Shown here piece after piece: positions 42,192 to 50,977 of a stretch of 64,000 nucleotides of DNA. The position numbers and the translations under genes were made by a program. Below the pieces are notes generated by a model. It was not told where the DNA came from and searched no databases. It saw only the letters and a list, made by a program, of their open reading frames with translations. The stretch is from Seohaeicola saemankumensis (GTDB lineage Bacteria; Pseudomonadota; Alphaproteobacteria; Rhodobacterales; Rhodobacteraceae), in contig NZ_JAIUZI010000009.1 in NCBI RefSeq assembly GCF_020171285.1, positions 1 to 64,000 on the forward strand, written 5' to 3'. Within the stretch, counting starts at the first letter, position 1. Each line of letters opens with the position of its first letter.

Positions 42192-43178
42192 GTGCCAAGA
42201 GAACGATTGAGTGTTGTCGTAACGCGACGGTTGCCGGAGGCGGTCGAAACACGGCTGAGCGAGCTGTTCGATGTCCGGCTGCGCGATGACGATACGCCGA
42301 TGACCCGCGAAGAGCTGGTCGAGGCGGTGCAAACCGCCGATGTGCTGGTGCCGACGCTGACCGACACCATCGACGCATCGCTGATCACGCGGGCGGGCGA
42401 CAAGCTGAAGCTGATTGCCAACTACGGCGCCGGGGTCGACCACATCGACGTGGCCACCGCGCGCCAGCGCGGCGTGCTGGTGTCGAACACGCCGGGCGTG
42501 CTGACCGACGATACCGCCGACATGACCATGGCGCTGATCCTCGCCGTCACCCGCCGCATTCCCGAAGGCATGGCGGTGATGCAGGGCGGCGACTGGCAGG
42601 GCTGGGCGCCCACAGCCCTATTGGGCGGGCGCGCCAGCGGCCGGCGGCTGGGGATCCTGGGCATGGGCCGGATCGGCCAGGCGGTGGCGCGGCGCGCGGC
42701 GGCCTTTGGCATGCAGATCCACTACCACAACCGCCGCCGGCTGCGCCCCGAGGTGGAAGACGCGCTGGAAGCGACCTGGTGGGAAAGCCTCGACCAGATG
42801 GTGGCGCGGATGGACGTGATCTCGATCAACTGCCCGTCGACGCCCTCGACCTTCCACCTGATGAACGCGCGGCGGCTGAAGCTGATGAAGCGCGATGCGG
42901 TGATCGTCAACACCTCGCGCGGCGAGGTGATCGACGAGAACGCGCTGACCCGGATGATCCGCGCCGGCGAGATCGCCGGCGCCGGGCTGGACGTCTACGA
43001 ACACGGCACCAACGTGAACCCGCGTCTGCGGCAACTGCCCAACGTGGTGCTGCTGCCACATATGGGCTCGGCAACGCTGGAGGGCCGGATCGAGATGGGC
43101 GAGAAGGTGATCATCAACATCAAGACCTTCGAAGACGGCCACCGCCCGCCCGACCAGGTGGTGCCGTCGATGCTGTGA
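42192..43178 (+). CDS. D-isomer-specific 2-hydroxyacid dehydrogenase (glyoxylate reductase-like)
   Basis: 328 residues from GTG 42192, decided by GGAGGAG six bases upstream. The NAD(P) motif GRRLGILGMGRIGQAVARRA, the catalytic Arg in VNTSRGEVIDENAL, the Glu in the GLDVYEHG region and the His in LLPHMGSA are all present. It reduces glyoxylate or hydroxypyruvate, or acts on a related 2-oxoacid. The stop overlaps the start of a low-GC GIY-YIG gene (ATGA), which looks like a later arrival. Confidence 0.92.
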   Translation: MPRERLSVVVTRRLPEAVETRLSELFDVRLRDDDTPMTREELVEAVQTADVLVPTLTDTIDASLITRAGDKLKLIANYGAGVDHIDVATARQRGVLVSNTPGVLTDDTADMTMALILAVTRRIPEGMAVMQGGDWQGWAPTALLGGRASGRRLGILGMGRIGQAVARRAAAFGMQIHYHNRRRLRPEVEDALEATWWESLDQMVARMDVISINCPSTPSTFHLMNARRLKLMKRDAVIVNTSRGEVIDENALTRMIRAGEIAGAGLDVYEHGTNVNPRLRQLPNVVLLPHMGSATLEGRIEMGEKVIINIKTFEDGHRPPDQVVPSML

Positions 43179-43828
43179 TGAGACCATCAGCGGGGAGCAT
43201 AACCGGTCGGGTTTGGGAGATTGCGGACCAATTGGCCAGTTCAGATGGGCCGCCTCCGCGTCAGGCGGTGATAGAGGCCTGCGTTTCTGAAGGGATTAAT
43301 CCCAACACGGCGTCTACCCAGTTCCAGCTTTGGAAAAAGTCGGTTTGGCCCGAGTCTGTCAATCATTGGTCTAACAGGTCAGAAAGGTCTGTCGAAAGTG
43401 CCACAGTCGCGTCGTCTGACCATTCTGTGACGGATGATTGGCATGAATTGCTCAAACGCGGTTTTGGCTATGTCGCTGATTGGGTTTCGGATGGCGAGGC
43501 TCGGTTGTCTCTGGACAAGGAACTGCCCGGTGATCCAGGGGTATATGTCTTTGTTTGCAATGATGATGTGGTCTATGTCGGTGTGACCATGATGGGACTT
43601 TCACGCCGATTGAAGGGGTATGTTTCCGGGTATGCCGGGCAGCGGACAAACGCTCGAGTAAAGGAAAATATCGTTTCGAGCCTGGCGAATGGCGATGTGG
43701 TGCGTATTTTGTTTGCGAAACCAGAGACGATGCTATGGAACGGATGGCCGGTCTTGACGTCTCATGGTTTGGAGCAAGGTCTGATTCAGGTATTCCGCCC
43801 AAAATGGAATGTCCTTGGCACTGCCTGA
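43178..43828 (+). CDS. GIY-YIG nuclease-domain protein
   Basis: 216 residues, starting in an ATGA overlap with the dehydrogenase. The C-terminal half has the GIY-YIG parts in order: GVYVF (121-125), VYVG (132-135), an Arg pair at 143-144, Glu199 and Asn211 in PKWN, so a one-metal nuclease site seems complete. The N-terminal 60 residues (GRVWEIADQL, EGINPNTASTQFQLWKKS) look like a winged-helix DNA-binding domain. Composition is clearly AT-richer than both neighbours, suggesting transfer. Repair, restriction or mobile-element roles are all possible. Its longer frame upstream is antisense or overlap artefact. Confidence 0.75.
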   Translation: MRPSAGSITGRVWEIADQLASSDGPPPRQAVIEACVSEGINPNTASTQFQLWKKSVWPESVNHWSNRSERSVESATVASSDHSVTDDWHELLKRGFGYVADWVSDGEARLSLDKELPGDPGVYVFVCNDDVVYVGVTMMGLSRRLKGYVSGYAGQRTNARVKENIVSSLANGDVVRILFAKPETMLWNGWPVLTSHGLEQGLIQVFRPKWNVLGTA

Positions 43829-43861
43829 AAGGCGACCTCCGCCATTGTGAGATCTAAACAA

Positions 43862-44395
43862 ATGAGGATGTTTCTCGCCATCGACCTGCCCGCGGAGGTG
43901 ACGGATGCGCTGGTGCGGCTGCAGGCGATGCTGCCGGCGGGCCGGGCGGTGCCGCCCGGCAACCTGCACCTGACGCTGGCCTTTCTGGACGACCGGCCCG
44001 AAGACCAGCTTGAACTGCTGCACGAGGACCTGTCGGCGCAGCGGTTCGCGGCGCCGGATCTGGCCTTCTGCGGCCTGGGCTGTTTCGGGGCGCCGCGTCC
44101 GGCCCTGCTCTTTGCCGAAATCGCGGCGAGCGCGGCGCTCGGCACCCTGCACGCCGGGGTGCACCGTCTGATCCGCGCCACCGGCATCACCCTGCCGCGC
44201 GAACGCTATCGGCCGCATGTCACCCTGGCCCGGTTCCGCAAGGGGGCGGACCCCGCGCCGCTGCACCGGTTTCTGGAACAGCACGGGCGCACGGCGCTGC
44301 CGGGGTTTACCGCGCACCAGATGACGCTCTACTGCTCAACGCTGCATGCCGATGGCGCGCGGCATGACCCGCTGGCCAGCTACCCGCTGATCTGA
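43862..44395 (+). CDS. thpR: RNA 2',3'-cyclic phosphodiesterase
   Basis: 177 residues, usual length of the LigT/ThpR family. Both HxTx catalytic motifs are visible: HLTLAFL near residue 39 and HVTLARF near 120. The family opens 2',3'-cyclic phosphates on RNA ends and shows reverse RNA ligase activity in vitro. ATG 43862 begins the conserved MFLAIDLP region; a second ATG lies two codons on. It is followed by repeat copy E. Confidence 0.9.
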   Translation: MRMFLAIDLPAEVTDALVRLQAMLPAGRAVPPGNLHLTLAFLDDRPEDQLELLHEDLSAQRFAAPDLAFCGLGCFGAPRPALLFAEIAASAALGTLHAGVHRLIRATGITLPRERYRPHVTLARFRKGADPAPLHRFLEQHGRTALPGFTAHQMTLYCSTLHADGARHDPLASYPLI

Positions 44396-44400
44396 CCCCG

Positions 44401-44465
44401 CCCTTTCATCTCTTCGGCAAATACTCCGGGGGTGAGGCCGCAAGGCCGAGGGGGCAGCGCCCCCT
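44401..44465 (-). repeat. Intergenic repeat copy E (module 1)
   Basis: On the minus strand: GGGGGCGCTGCCCCC, a GGCCTTGCGGCC hairpin and the GGAGTATTTGCCGAAGAGATGAA core. It begins five bases after the thpR stop and precedes ggt. Confidence 0.8.
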
Positions 44466-44557
44466 CTCTGCCCCTTCTCTTCATCGACGCGAAAACCGGT
44501 CCTCACCGGCGCTGAAACCCGTTAGGATCGGGGCGCAGCTACGAAAGGAAGGCATAG

Positions 44558-46339
44558 ATGACAGTTCTGGCTCGGGTGGCGCTGGCGGCGTTGCTTGTCT
44601 CATCGCCCGCGGCGGCGCAGCAGGCCGCCGACGCCGTCGCGCCCGAGGCGGCCACGCAAGGGCATTTTGCCGGCCTGTCCGGGGCGGCGGCGGAGGCGCT
44701 GCGCCACAAGCAGGCCGGACAGCCGGTCACGGCGGAGCGCTGGATGATCGCGGTGGCCAATCCGCTGGCCGCCGAGGCCGGGGCCGATGTCCTGCGCGCC
44801 GGCGGCAGCGCGGCGGATGCGATGGTGGCGGCGCAGCTGGTGCTGGGGCTGGTGGAGCCGCAGTCCTCGGGGCTGGGCGGCGGCGCGTTCCTGATCTGGT
44901 ACGACGCCGCCAGCGGCGAACTGACCACGCTGGACGGGCGCGAAACCGCGCCGCTGGCGGCGACGCCGCGGCTGTTTCAGGATGACGGCGGCGCGCCGCT
45001 GGAGTTTTTCGATGCGGTCGTGGGGGGGCGGTCGGTGGGCACGCCGGGCACGCCCGCCTTGCTGGCCGAGGCGCACCGGCGCTGGGGCCGCGCCGGCTGG
45101 GCAGAGCTGTTCGAGGCTGCCATCGCATTGGCGGACAACGGCTTTGCGGTGTCGCCGCGCCTGGCGGGGCTGGTCGGGCGCGACGCCGCGCGGCTGGCGC
45201 GCTATCCGGCGACGGCGGCCTATTTCCTGCCGGGCGGCCGGCCGGTCGCCGCCGGGCAGACCCTGCGCAACCCGGCCTATGCCGATACCCTGCGGCGGCT
45301 GGCCGAGGGCGGCGCGCAGGCGTTTTACACCGGCCCCCTCGCGGCAGAGATCGTCACCACGGTACAGGGCGCCGAGGGCAACCCCGGCGTGTTGTCGGAC
45401 CTCGATCTGGCGATCTACCGGGTGCGCGAACGGCCGCCGGTCTGTGTCACCTTCCGGGCGCATGAGGTCTGCGGCATGGGGCCGCCGTCGTCGGGCGCGC
45501 TGACGGTGGGACAGATCCTGGGGATGCTGGAGCATTACCCGCCCGGCGCGCCGGACGACCCCGACACCTGGCGGCGGATCGGCGATGCCTCGCGGCTGGC
45601 CTTTGCCGACCGGGGCCGCTACATGGCCGACAGCGATTTCGTGCCGATGCCGACCAAGGGGCTGGTCGACCCCGACTACCTGAAGGCGCGGGCGGCGCTG
45701 CTGGCGGGCGACGATGCGCTGCCCGAGGTCACCCCCGGCGCGCCCGAGTGGGACCACGCGCGGATCTGGGCCGATGACGACGCGCTCGAACTGCCCTCGA
45801 CCTCGCATATCTCGATCGTCGACAGCCACGGCAACGTGCTGTCGATGACCACGACCATCGAGAACGCCTTTGGCTCGCGGTTGATGGCGGGCGGGTTTCT
45901 GCTGAACAACGAGCTGACCGATTTCTCGTTCCGCAGCCACCGCGACGGGGTGCCCATCGCCAACCGGCTGGAGCCGGGCAAGCGGCCGCGTTCGTCGATG
46001 GCGCCGACCATCGTTATGAAGCAGGGCGCGCCGGTGCTGGCGGTGGGGTCGCCCGGCGGCAGCCGGATCATCGGCTATGTGGCGCAGGCGATCATCGGCT
46101 GGATCGACTGGGGGCTGGACGTGCAGCAGGCGGTGTCGCTGGGCCACGGGGTGAACCGGTTCGGCACCTTTGACCTGGAGGCGGGCACCGCGATGGCGGA
46201 TCTGCTGCCCGAGATGGAGGCGCTGGGCTACAATGTGTCGGTGCGGGACCTGAATTCGGGCCTGCATGCGATCGAGATCGGCGACGGGCTGCGAGGCGGG
46301 GCCGATCCGCGCCGCGAGGGCATTGCGCTGGGCGAATAG
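44558..46339 (+). CDS. ggt: Gamma-glutamyltransferase
   Basis: 593 residues. An N-terminal signal peptide (VALAALLVSSPAAAQQ) sends it to the periplasm. The precursor cuts itself before the catalytic threonine, here in PSTSHISIVD near residue 422, creating large and small subunits; the GSPGGSRI oxyanion segment follows near 510. It removes or transfers the gamma-glutamyl group of glutathione and related compounds, allowing their reuse. The ATG follows CGAAAGGAAGGCATAG. No partner gene is obvious nearby. Confidence 0.92.
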   Translation: MTVLARVALAALLVSSPAAAQQAADAVAPEAATQGHFAGLSGAAAEALRHKQAGQPVTAERWMIAVANPLAAEAGADVLRAGGSAADAMVAAQLVLGLVEPQSSGLGGGAFLIWYDAASGELTTLDGRETAPLAATPRLFQDDGGAPLEFFDAVVGGRSVGTPGTPALLAEAHRRWGRAGWAELFEAAIALADNGFAVSPRLAGLVGRDAARLARYPATAAYFLPGGRPVAAGQTLRNPAYADTLRRLAEGGAQAFYTGPLAAEIVTTVQGAEGNPGVLSDLDLAIYRVRERPPVCVTFRAHEVCGMGPPSSGALTVGQILGMLEHYPPGAPDDPDTWRRIGDASRLAFADRGRYMADSDFVPMPTKGLVDPDYLKARAALLAGDDALPEVTPGAPEWDHARIWADDDALELPSTSHISIVDSHGNVLSMTTTIENAFGSRLMAGGFLLNNELTDFSFRSHRDGVPIANRLEPGKRPRSSMAPTIVMKQGAPVLAVGSPGGSRIIGYVAQAIIGWIDWGLDVQQAVSLGHGVNRFGTFDLEAGTAMADLLPEMEALGYNVSVRDLNSGLHAIEIGDGLRGGADPRREGIALGE

Positions 46340-46380
46340 ACACGGAATAACGGAAGAGGAGGCGGCTTCTTACTTGACAT

Positions 46381-46394
46381 GTTAAGCGATTAAC
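46381..46394 (+). promoter_or_regulatory. Palindrome upstream of the D-lactate dehydrogenase-like gene
   Basis: GTTAA-GCGA-TTAAC is perfectly symmetrical and lies 30 bases before the start codon, directly after a TTGACA hexamer (46374-46379). A repressor bound here would overlap the promoter. LacI- or GntR-type control is possible; no regulator gene is adjacent. Confidence 0.4.
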
Positions 46395-46423
46395 CCAGAG
46401 TTGCCGCGAAGAGGAGAACACCC

Positions 46424-47821
46424 ATGGTCAAAGCCGCCGCGCTGCCGCGCAATGAAACCGGGATTGCCACCGTCATCGGTATCCTGAAACAGCAGTTCGG
46501 AGACCGGTTGCAGACCGGCCAGGCGATCCGCGAGCAGCATGGCCACACCACCACCTGGATCGACAACCAGATGCCCGACGCGGTGGTGTTTCCGCACAGC
46601 ACGCAGGAAGTGTCGGAGATCGTCAAGACCTGCGCCGCGCACAAGGTGCCGGTGATCGGCTTTGGCACCGGCACCTCGCTGGAAGGTCACGTGAACGCGC
46701 CGGCGGGCGGCATCTCGGTCGACCTGATGCAGATGAACCAGATCCTGGCGGTCCATGCCGAGGATCTGGACGTGGTGGTGCAGCCCGGCGTGACGCGGGA
46801 GCAGCTGAACACCCACCTGCGCGACCAGGGGCTGTTCTTTCCGATTGATCCGGGCGCCAATGCCTCGCTGGGCGGCATGGCCGCGACCCGCGCCAGCGGC
46901 ACCAACGCGGTGCGCTATGGCACGATGAAGGACAATGTGATCGCGTTGGAGGCGGTGATGGCGGATGGCGAGATCATCCGCACCGCGCAGCGCGCCAAGA
47001 AGACATCGGCGGGATATGACCTGACCCGGCTGCTGGTGGGGTCAGAGGGCACGCTGGGGCTGATCACCGAGATCACGCTGAAGCTGCAGGGTATCCCCGA
47101 GGCGATCTCGGCGGCGCGCTGTTCCTTTGCCAGCATGGATGCGGCCTGTCAGGCGGTGATGGCGACGATCCAGTATGGCATCCCGGTGGCGCGGATCGAG
47201 CTGCTGGACGTGATCGCGGTGCGGGCGGTGAACAATTATTCCAAGCTGGATCTGCCGGAATCGCCGCTGCTGCTGCTGGAGTTCCACGGCTCGGAAAACG
47301 GGGTGGCGGAACAGGCGGAGATGTTTGGCCAGATCGCCGAGGAATTCGGCGGCACCGGGTTCGACTGGACCGGCTCAACCGAGGAGCGCAACAAGCTGTG
47401 GCAGGCGCGGCACGATTTCTACTGGGCCTCGCTGCAGCTGAAGCCGGGAACCACGGCGCTGGCGACCGATGTCTGCGTGCCGATCTCGCGGCTGGCGGAA
47501 TGCGTCAACGCGGCCACCGCCAAGGCGGAGGAGCTGGATCTGTTTGCGCCGCTGGTGGGGCATGTGGGCGACGGCAATTTCCACATCTCGCCGCTGATCG
47601 ACGCGGACAACGCGGAAGAGGTGGCGCGCACCGAGCAGTTCGTGGCCTGGCTGGCGGAGCTGGCGATTTCGATGGACGGCACCTGTACCGGCGAGCATGG
47701 CATCGGCCAGGGCAAGCGCGCCTATCTGACCAAGGAGATCGGCCCGGCGACCCGCTATATGGCGGCGATCAAGGCGGCGCTGGATCCCGACAACATCATG
47801 AACCCGGGCAAGATCCTCTGA
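46424..47821 (+). CDS. FAD-linked oxidase, D-lactate dehydrogenase (cytochrome)/GlcD-like
   Basis: 465 residues. The FAD-binding PCMH domain is shown by PVIGFGTGTSLEGHVNAP and FPIDPGANASLGGMAATRAS, and the C-terminal FAD-oxidase domain by HVGDGNFHISPLID and GTCTGEHGIGQGKRAY. These are shared by D-lactate dehydrogenase and glycolate oxidase subunit D. As a lone gene without glcE and glcF, the D-lactate enzyme of the mitochondrial type is the better guess. It would pass electrons to cytochrome c or quinone. AAGAGGAG lies seven bases before the ATG. Confidence 0.88.
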   Translation: MVKAAALPRNETGIATVIGILKQQFGDRLQTGQAIREQHGHTTTWIDNQMPDAVVFPHSTQEVSEIVKTCAAHKVPVIGFGTGTSLEGHVNAPAGGISVDLMQMNQILAVHAEDLDVVVQPGVTREQLNTHLRDQGLFFPIDPGANASLGGMAATRASGTNAVRYGTMKDNVIALEAVMADGEIIRTAQRAKKTSAGYDLTRLLVGSEGTLGLITEITLKLQGIPEAISAARCSFASMDAACQAVMATIQYGIPVARIELLDVIAVRAVNNYSKLDLPESPLLLLEFHGSENGVAEQAEMFGQIAEEFGGTGFDWTGSTEERNKLWQARHDFYWASLQLKPGTTALATDVCVPISRLAECVNAATAKAEELDLFAPLVGHVGDGNFHISPLIDADNAEEVARTEQFVAWLAELAISMDGTCTGEHGIGQGKRAYLTKEIGPATRYMAAIKAALDPDNIMNPGKIL

Positions 47822-47850
47822 GAGGGGCGAACGCGCCCGACCGGGCGCGT

Positions 47851-47892
47851 GCCTCCGGCGGGAGTATTTGCCGAAGAGATGAAAGGGCGCGC
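47851..47892 (+). repeat. Intergenic repeat copy F (partial module 1)
   Basis: Only the 3' half is kept: the GGAGTATTTGCCGAAGAGAT core and the GAAAGGGCGCGCG tail. The hairpin half is missing. It lies between convergent genes. Confidence 0.7.
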
Positions 47893-47917
47893 GGGGGCGG
47901 CGTGGCGGCGGGTCCGG

Positions 47918-48241
47918 TCAGTCGTCGTGCTGCAGCAGCGCCTTGGCGAAGCGGATGAACAGGGCGATGAAGACGCCGACGCCGACAAAGATGTAGATGA
48001 CGGTAAAGATCTTGCCGATCGCGGTCTGCGGCGCGACATCCGCGAGGCCGACGGTGGAGATGGTGGTGGCGCTGAAGTAGAAGGCGTCGATCCAGGCCCA
48101 GCCTTCGACGCCGCGGTAGAAGACCGTGCCGGAGATCAGCAGCAGCACCGCGAGCAACAGGGCGCTGCGGAAACCGGGGCTGTTCCACGAGCGCCAGATG
48201 GCGGTGAGCAACCGGTAAGCGTTCAGAAACAATGCGAACAT
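47918..48241 (-). CDS. Two-helix potassium-channel-like protein
   Basis: 107 residues: a first membrane helix (SALLLAVLLLISGTVFY, about 26-42), a pore helix (IDAFYFSATT), a filter TVGLADVAP at 63-71 and a second helix (IFTVIYIFVGVGVFIALFI). This is the Ion_trans_2 layout. The canonical TVGYGD filter is changed at Tyr and at the second Gly, so ion selectivity may differ. No RCK or nucleotide-binding domain is attached. The start MFALFLNAYR is preferred; longer reading frames upstream are antisense to the DMGDH-like gene. Confidence 0.8.
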   Translation of the reverse strand: MFALFLNAYRLLTAIWRSWNSPGFRSALLLAVLLLISGTVFYRGVEGWAWIDAFYFSATTISTVGLADVAPQTAIGKIFTVIYIFVGVGVFIALFIRFAKALLQHDD

Positions 48242-48475
48242 GCGGGGCCTCCGTGGCGGTGACAGGCCGGGGGTAGCGCGTTTGGCGCGGAACGGGAACC
48301 GGAAATCCGCGGTCGGGACGTGGTCGGGTCGTTTGGGGCGGGCCGGGGGTGGACCCGTGCCGAATTTATCCCGTGCGAGGTCGGTTTCAGCGGTCTTTAT
48401 GTCGGATGGATTTGGCGCGGGGCGGGTGGCTGGGGCATAACGTCTGGCAAAGAGACTCATTGCGGAGAGCGGGTC

Positions 48476-50977
48476 ATGAAAACCCAAGTGAAAGCACTGG
48501 TTGTCGGCGGCGGCGCCGTTGGCACGTCGATTGCCTACCATCTGGCCCGGGCGGGGTGGGACGATGTGATGCTGTTGGAGCGCGACGAGCTGACCAGCGG
48601 GTCGACCTGGCATGCCGCCGGTCTCTTGCCGCTGTTCAACATGTCCTTTGCCACCACCCATATCCACCAGTATTCGGTCGAGTTCTACAAGACGCTGGAG
48701 GCCGAGACCGGGCTGAACGCGGGGTTTTCCATCGTCGGCAACCTGCGGATGGCGCAGAGCCGGGCGCGGATGGATGAATACATGGTCTATGCCACCACCG
48801 CCGAGACCTGCGGCGTGCCCTACGAGTGGCTGAGCCCGGCGCAGATCAAGGACCGCTGGCCGCTGGTGCGCACCGAGGACCTGGAAGGCGCGATCTATCA
48901 CCCGACCGACGGCTATATCAACCCGGCCGATGTCACCATGGCGATGGCCAAGGGCGCGCGTCAGCGCGGGGTGACGATCGAACGCAAGTGGCAGGCCGAC
49001 GGGTTCGAATGGAAGGGCGATCACTGGGACGTCACCTGTACCAGGATGGTGGAAAAGGGCGGCAACCTGCTGCCCAGCGACGAGCAGATCGTGATTTCCG
49101 CCGAACATGTGGTGACCGCCAGCGGCAACCATGCACAGCGCACGGCCCGAATGCTGGGCATCAAGATCCCGGCGATCCCGGTCGAACACCAGTTCATCGT
49201 GACCGAGCCCGACCCGGCGCTGGTGGCCTATCGCCAGGGCGGCGGGGCGGAACACCCGGTGCTGCGCGATGCCGATGCCAAGTGGTACGTGCGCGAGGAG
49301 CGCGGCGGCTGGATCCTGGGCCCCTACGAGCGCAATGCGCCGGCGCGGTTTGCCTATGGGGTGCCCGACAGCTTCCGCGCCGATCTGTTCCCGCTGGACC
49401 TGGAGCGGATCGAAGAGGAATACATGTCGATGATCCACCGGATTCCGTCCTCGGAAACGGTGGGGCTGAAGGATGACTACAACGGGCCGATCTGTTACAC
49501 GCCCGATGGCAACCCGCTGGTCGGACCGGCGCCGGGGCTGCGCAACATGTGGCTGGCCGAGGGGTTCAGCTTTGGCATCACCGCCGCCGGCGGCACCGGC
49601 TATTACCTGGCGCAGATGATGGTCGAGGGCGAGGCCGAGATCGACATGGCCAGCCTCGACCCGAAACGCTACGGGTCGTGGATGACCACCGATTACGCGG
49701 TGGCCAAGAACGAGGAATGCTACGAGCACGTCTATATCCTGCACCACCCCGACGAAGAGCGCCCGGCCGCCCGGCCGCTGCGCACCGCACCGGCCTATGA
49801 CCGGCAAAAGGCGCGGGGCGCGCAGTTCGGGCAGGTCAACGGCTGGGAACGGCCCAATTACTATGGCCCGCTGGATGCGCCCGACAGTTTCGACCATGAC
49901 GCGCGGTCGTTCCGGCGCGGCGGCTGGTGGCAATACGCGGTGGACGAGGCAAAGGCGGTGCGCGAAGGCGTCGGCCTGATCGACGCCACGGCATTCACCA
50001 AGCATGTGGTCAAGGGGCCGGGCGCGACGCAGTTCCTCGACTGGTTCACCTGCAACAAGCTGCCCAAGGTGGGCCGCATCAACCTGACCTATGCGCTGAC
50101 CGCCGCCGGGACCACGCGCACGGAATACACCATCGTGCGGCTGGGCGAGGATGAATACTACCTTGTCAGCGCCGGGGCATGGACCGCCTATGATGCAGAT
50201 TTCCTTAAGAAGGCCGCCGCAGATAAGGCTGGTGAATTCGGGTATATCGAGATCCAGGATGTCACCACGCAGTGGGGCGTCTTTGCCATCGCCGGGCCGA
50301 AATCGCGGCTGGTGCTGAACGAGCTGGTCCGCGATGCCGATCCGGCGACGGTTCTGTCGAACAAGCGGTTCCCGTGGCTGTCGTGCCGCGACATCGAGCT
50401 GGGCATGTGCCCAATCCGCGCGATCCGGGTGGCCTATACCGGCGAGCTGGGCTGGGAGCTGCACCATCCGATCGAGATGCAGAACTACCTCTGGGACCAG
50501 CTGATGGCGGCGGGTGAAAAACACGGTCTGAAGCTGGTTGGCGCGCGCGCGCAAAACTGGTTGCGGCAGGAAAAATCCTATCGCGCATTCGGCACCGAAC
50601 TGGGCCGTGACGCGACCCCGGCGGAGGCGGATCTGCCGCGATTCATCGACCTGTCGAAAGAGTTCCATGGCAAGACGGAGATGGAGGCCAAGGGCATCCG
50701 GTCCAAATGCGTGACGCTGTTGATCGACGGGCCCGACGATGCCGACCCATGGGGCCGCGAGGCGCTCTATGACGGCGACACGCGGGTCGGGCGGCTGACC
50801 TCGGGCGGGTATTCCGTGCATTTCGGCAAGAGCATCGGTATGGGATATGTTAAACCCGAGCTGGCGGTGCCCGGCACCCGGTTGCGGGTCAAGATGTTTG
50901 ATCAGCTGTGGGATGCCGAGATTGTCGAAGACAGCCCCTATGACCCCAGGAACGAGACCATCCGCAAGGACGGCTGA
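48476..50977 (+). CDS. Dimethylglycine/sarcosine dehydrogenase-like flavoenzyme with GcvT domain
   Basis: 833 residues. The N-terminal FAD domain has VVGGGAVGTSIAYHLARAG and SGSTWHAAG, whose histidine carries covalent FAD in this family. From about residue 420 the GcvT-type folate domain follows, ending in a GCV_T C-terminal barrel (RVGRLTSGGYSVHFGKSIGM). Related enzymes demethylate dimethylglycine or sarcosine and pass the one-carbon unit to tetrahydrofolate. Together with the BCCT carrier elsewhere in the window this fits glycine betaine breakdown. It starts at the ATG after GAGAGCGGGTC; the open frame upstream is not conserved. Confidence 0.88.
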   Translation: MKTQVKALVVGGGAVGTSIAYHLARAGWDDVMLLERDELTSGSTWHAAGLLPLFNMSFATTHIHQYSVEFYKTLEAETGLNAGFSIVGNLRMAQSRARMDEYMVYATTAETCGVPYEWLSPAQIKDRWPLVRTEDLEGAIYHPTDGYINPADVTMAMAKGARQRGVTIERKWQADGFEWKGDHWDVTCTRMVEKGGNLLPSDEQIVISAEHVVTASGNHAQRTARMLGIKIPAIPVEHQFIVTEPDPALVAYRQGGGAEHPVLRDADAKWYVREERGGWILGPYERNAPARFAYGVPDSFRADLFPLDLERIEEEYMSMIHRIPSSETVGLKDDYNGPICYTPDGNPLVGPAPGLRNMWLAEGFSFGITAAGGTGYYLAQMMVEGEAEIDMASLDPKRYGSWMTTDYAVAKNEECYEHVYILHHPDEERPAARPLRTAPAYDRQKARGAQFGQVNGWERPNYYGPLDAPDSFDHDARSFRRGGWWQYAVDEAKAVREGVGLIDATAFTKHVVKGPGATQFLDWFTCNKLPKVGRINLTYALTAAGTTRTEYTIVRLGEDEYYLVSAGAWTAYDADFLKKAAADKAGEFGYIEIQDVTTQWGVFAIAGPKSRLVLNELVRDADPATVLSNKRFPWLSCRDIELGMCPIRAIRVAYTGELGWELHHPIEMQNYLWDQLMAAGEKHGLKLVGARAQNWLRQEKSYRAFGTELGRDATPAEADLPRFIDLSKEFHGKTEMEAKGIRSKCVTLLIDGPDDADPWGREALYDGDTRVGRLTSGGYSVHFGKSIGMGYVKPELAVPGTRLRVKMFDQLWDAEIVEDSPYDPRNETIRKDG

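Noticed and set aside
46374..46407. A full sigma-70 promoter at TTGACA before the D-lactate dehydrogenase-like gene
   Set aside because: The -35 hexamer is good, but 17 bases on there is AGAGTT, which is not a convincing -10; only the palindrome is listed.
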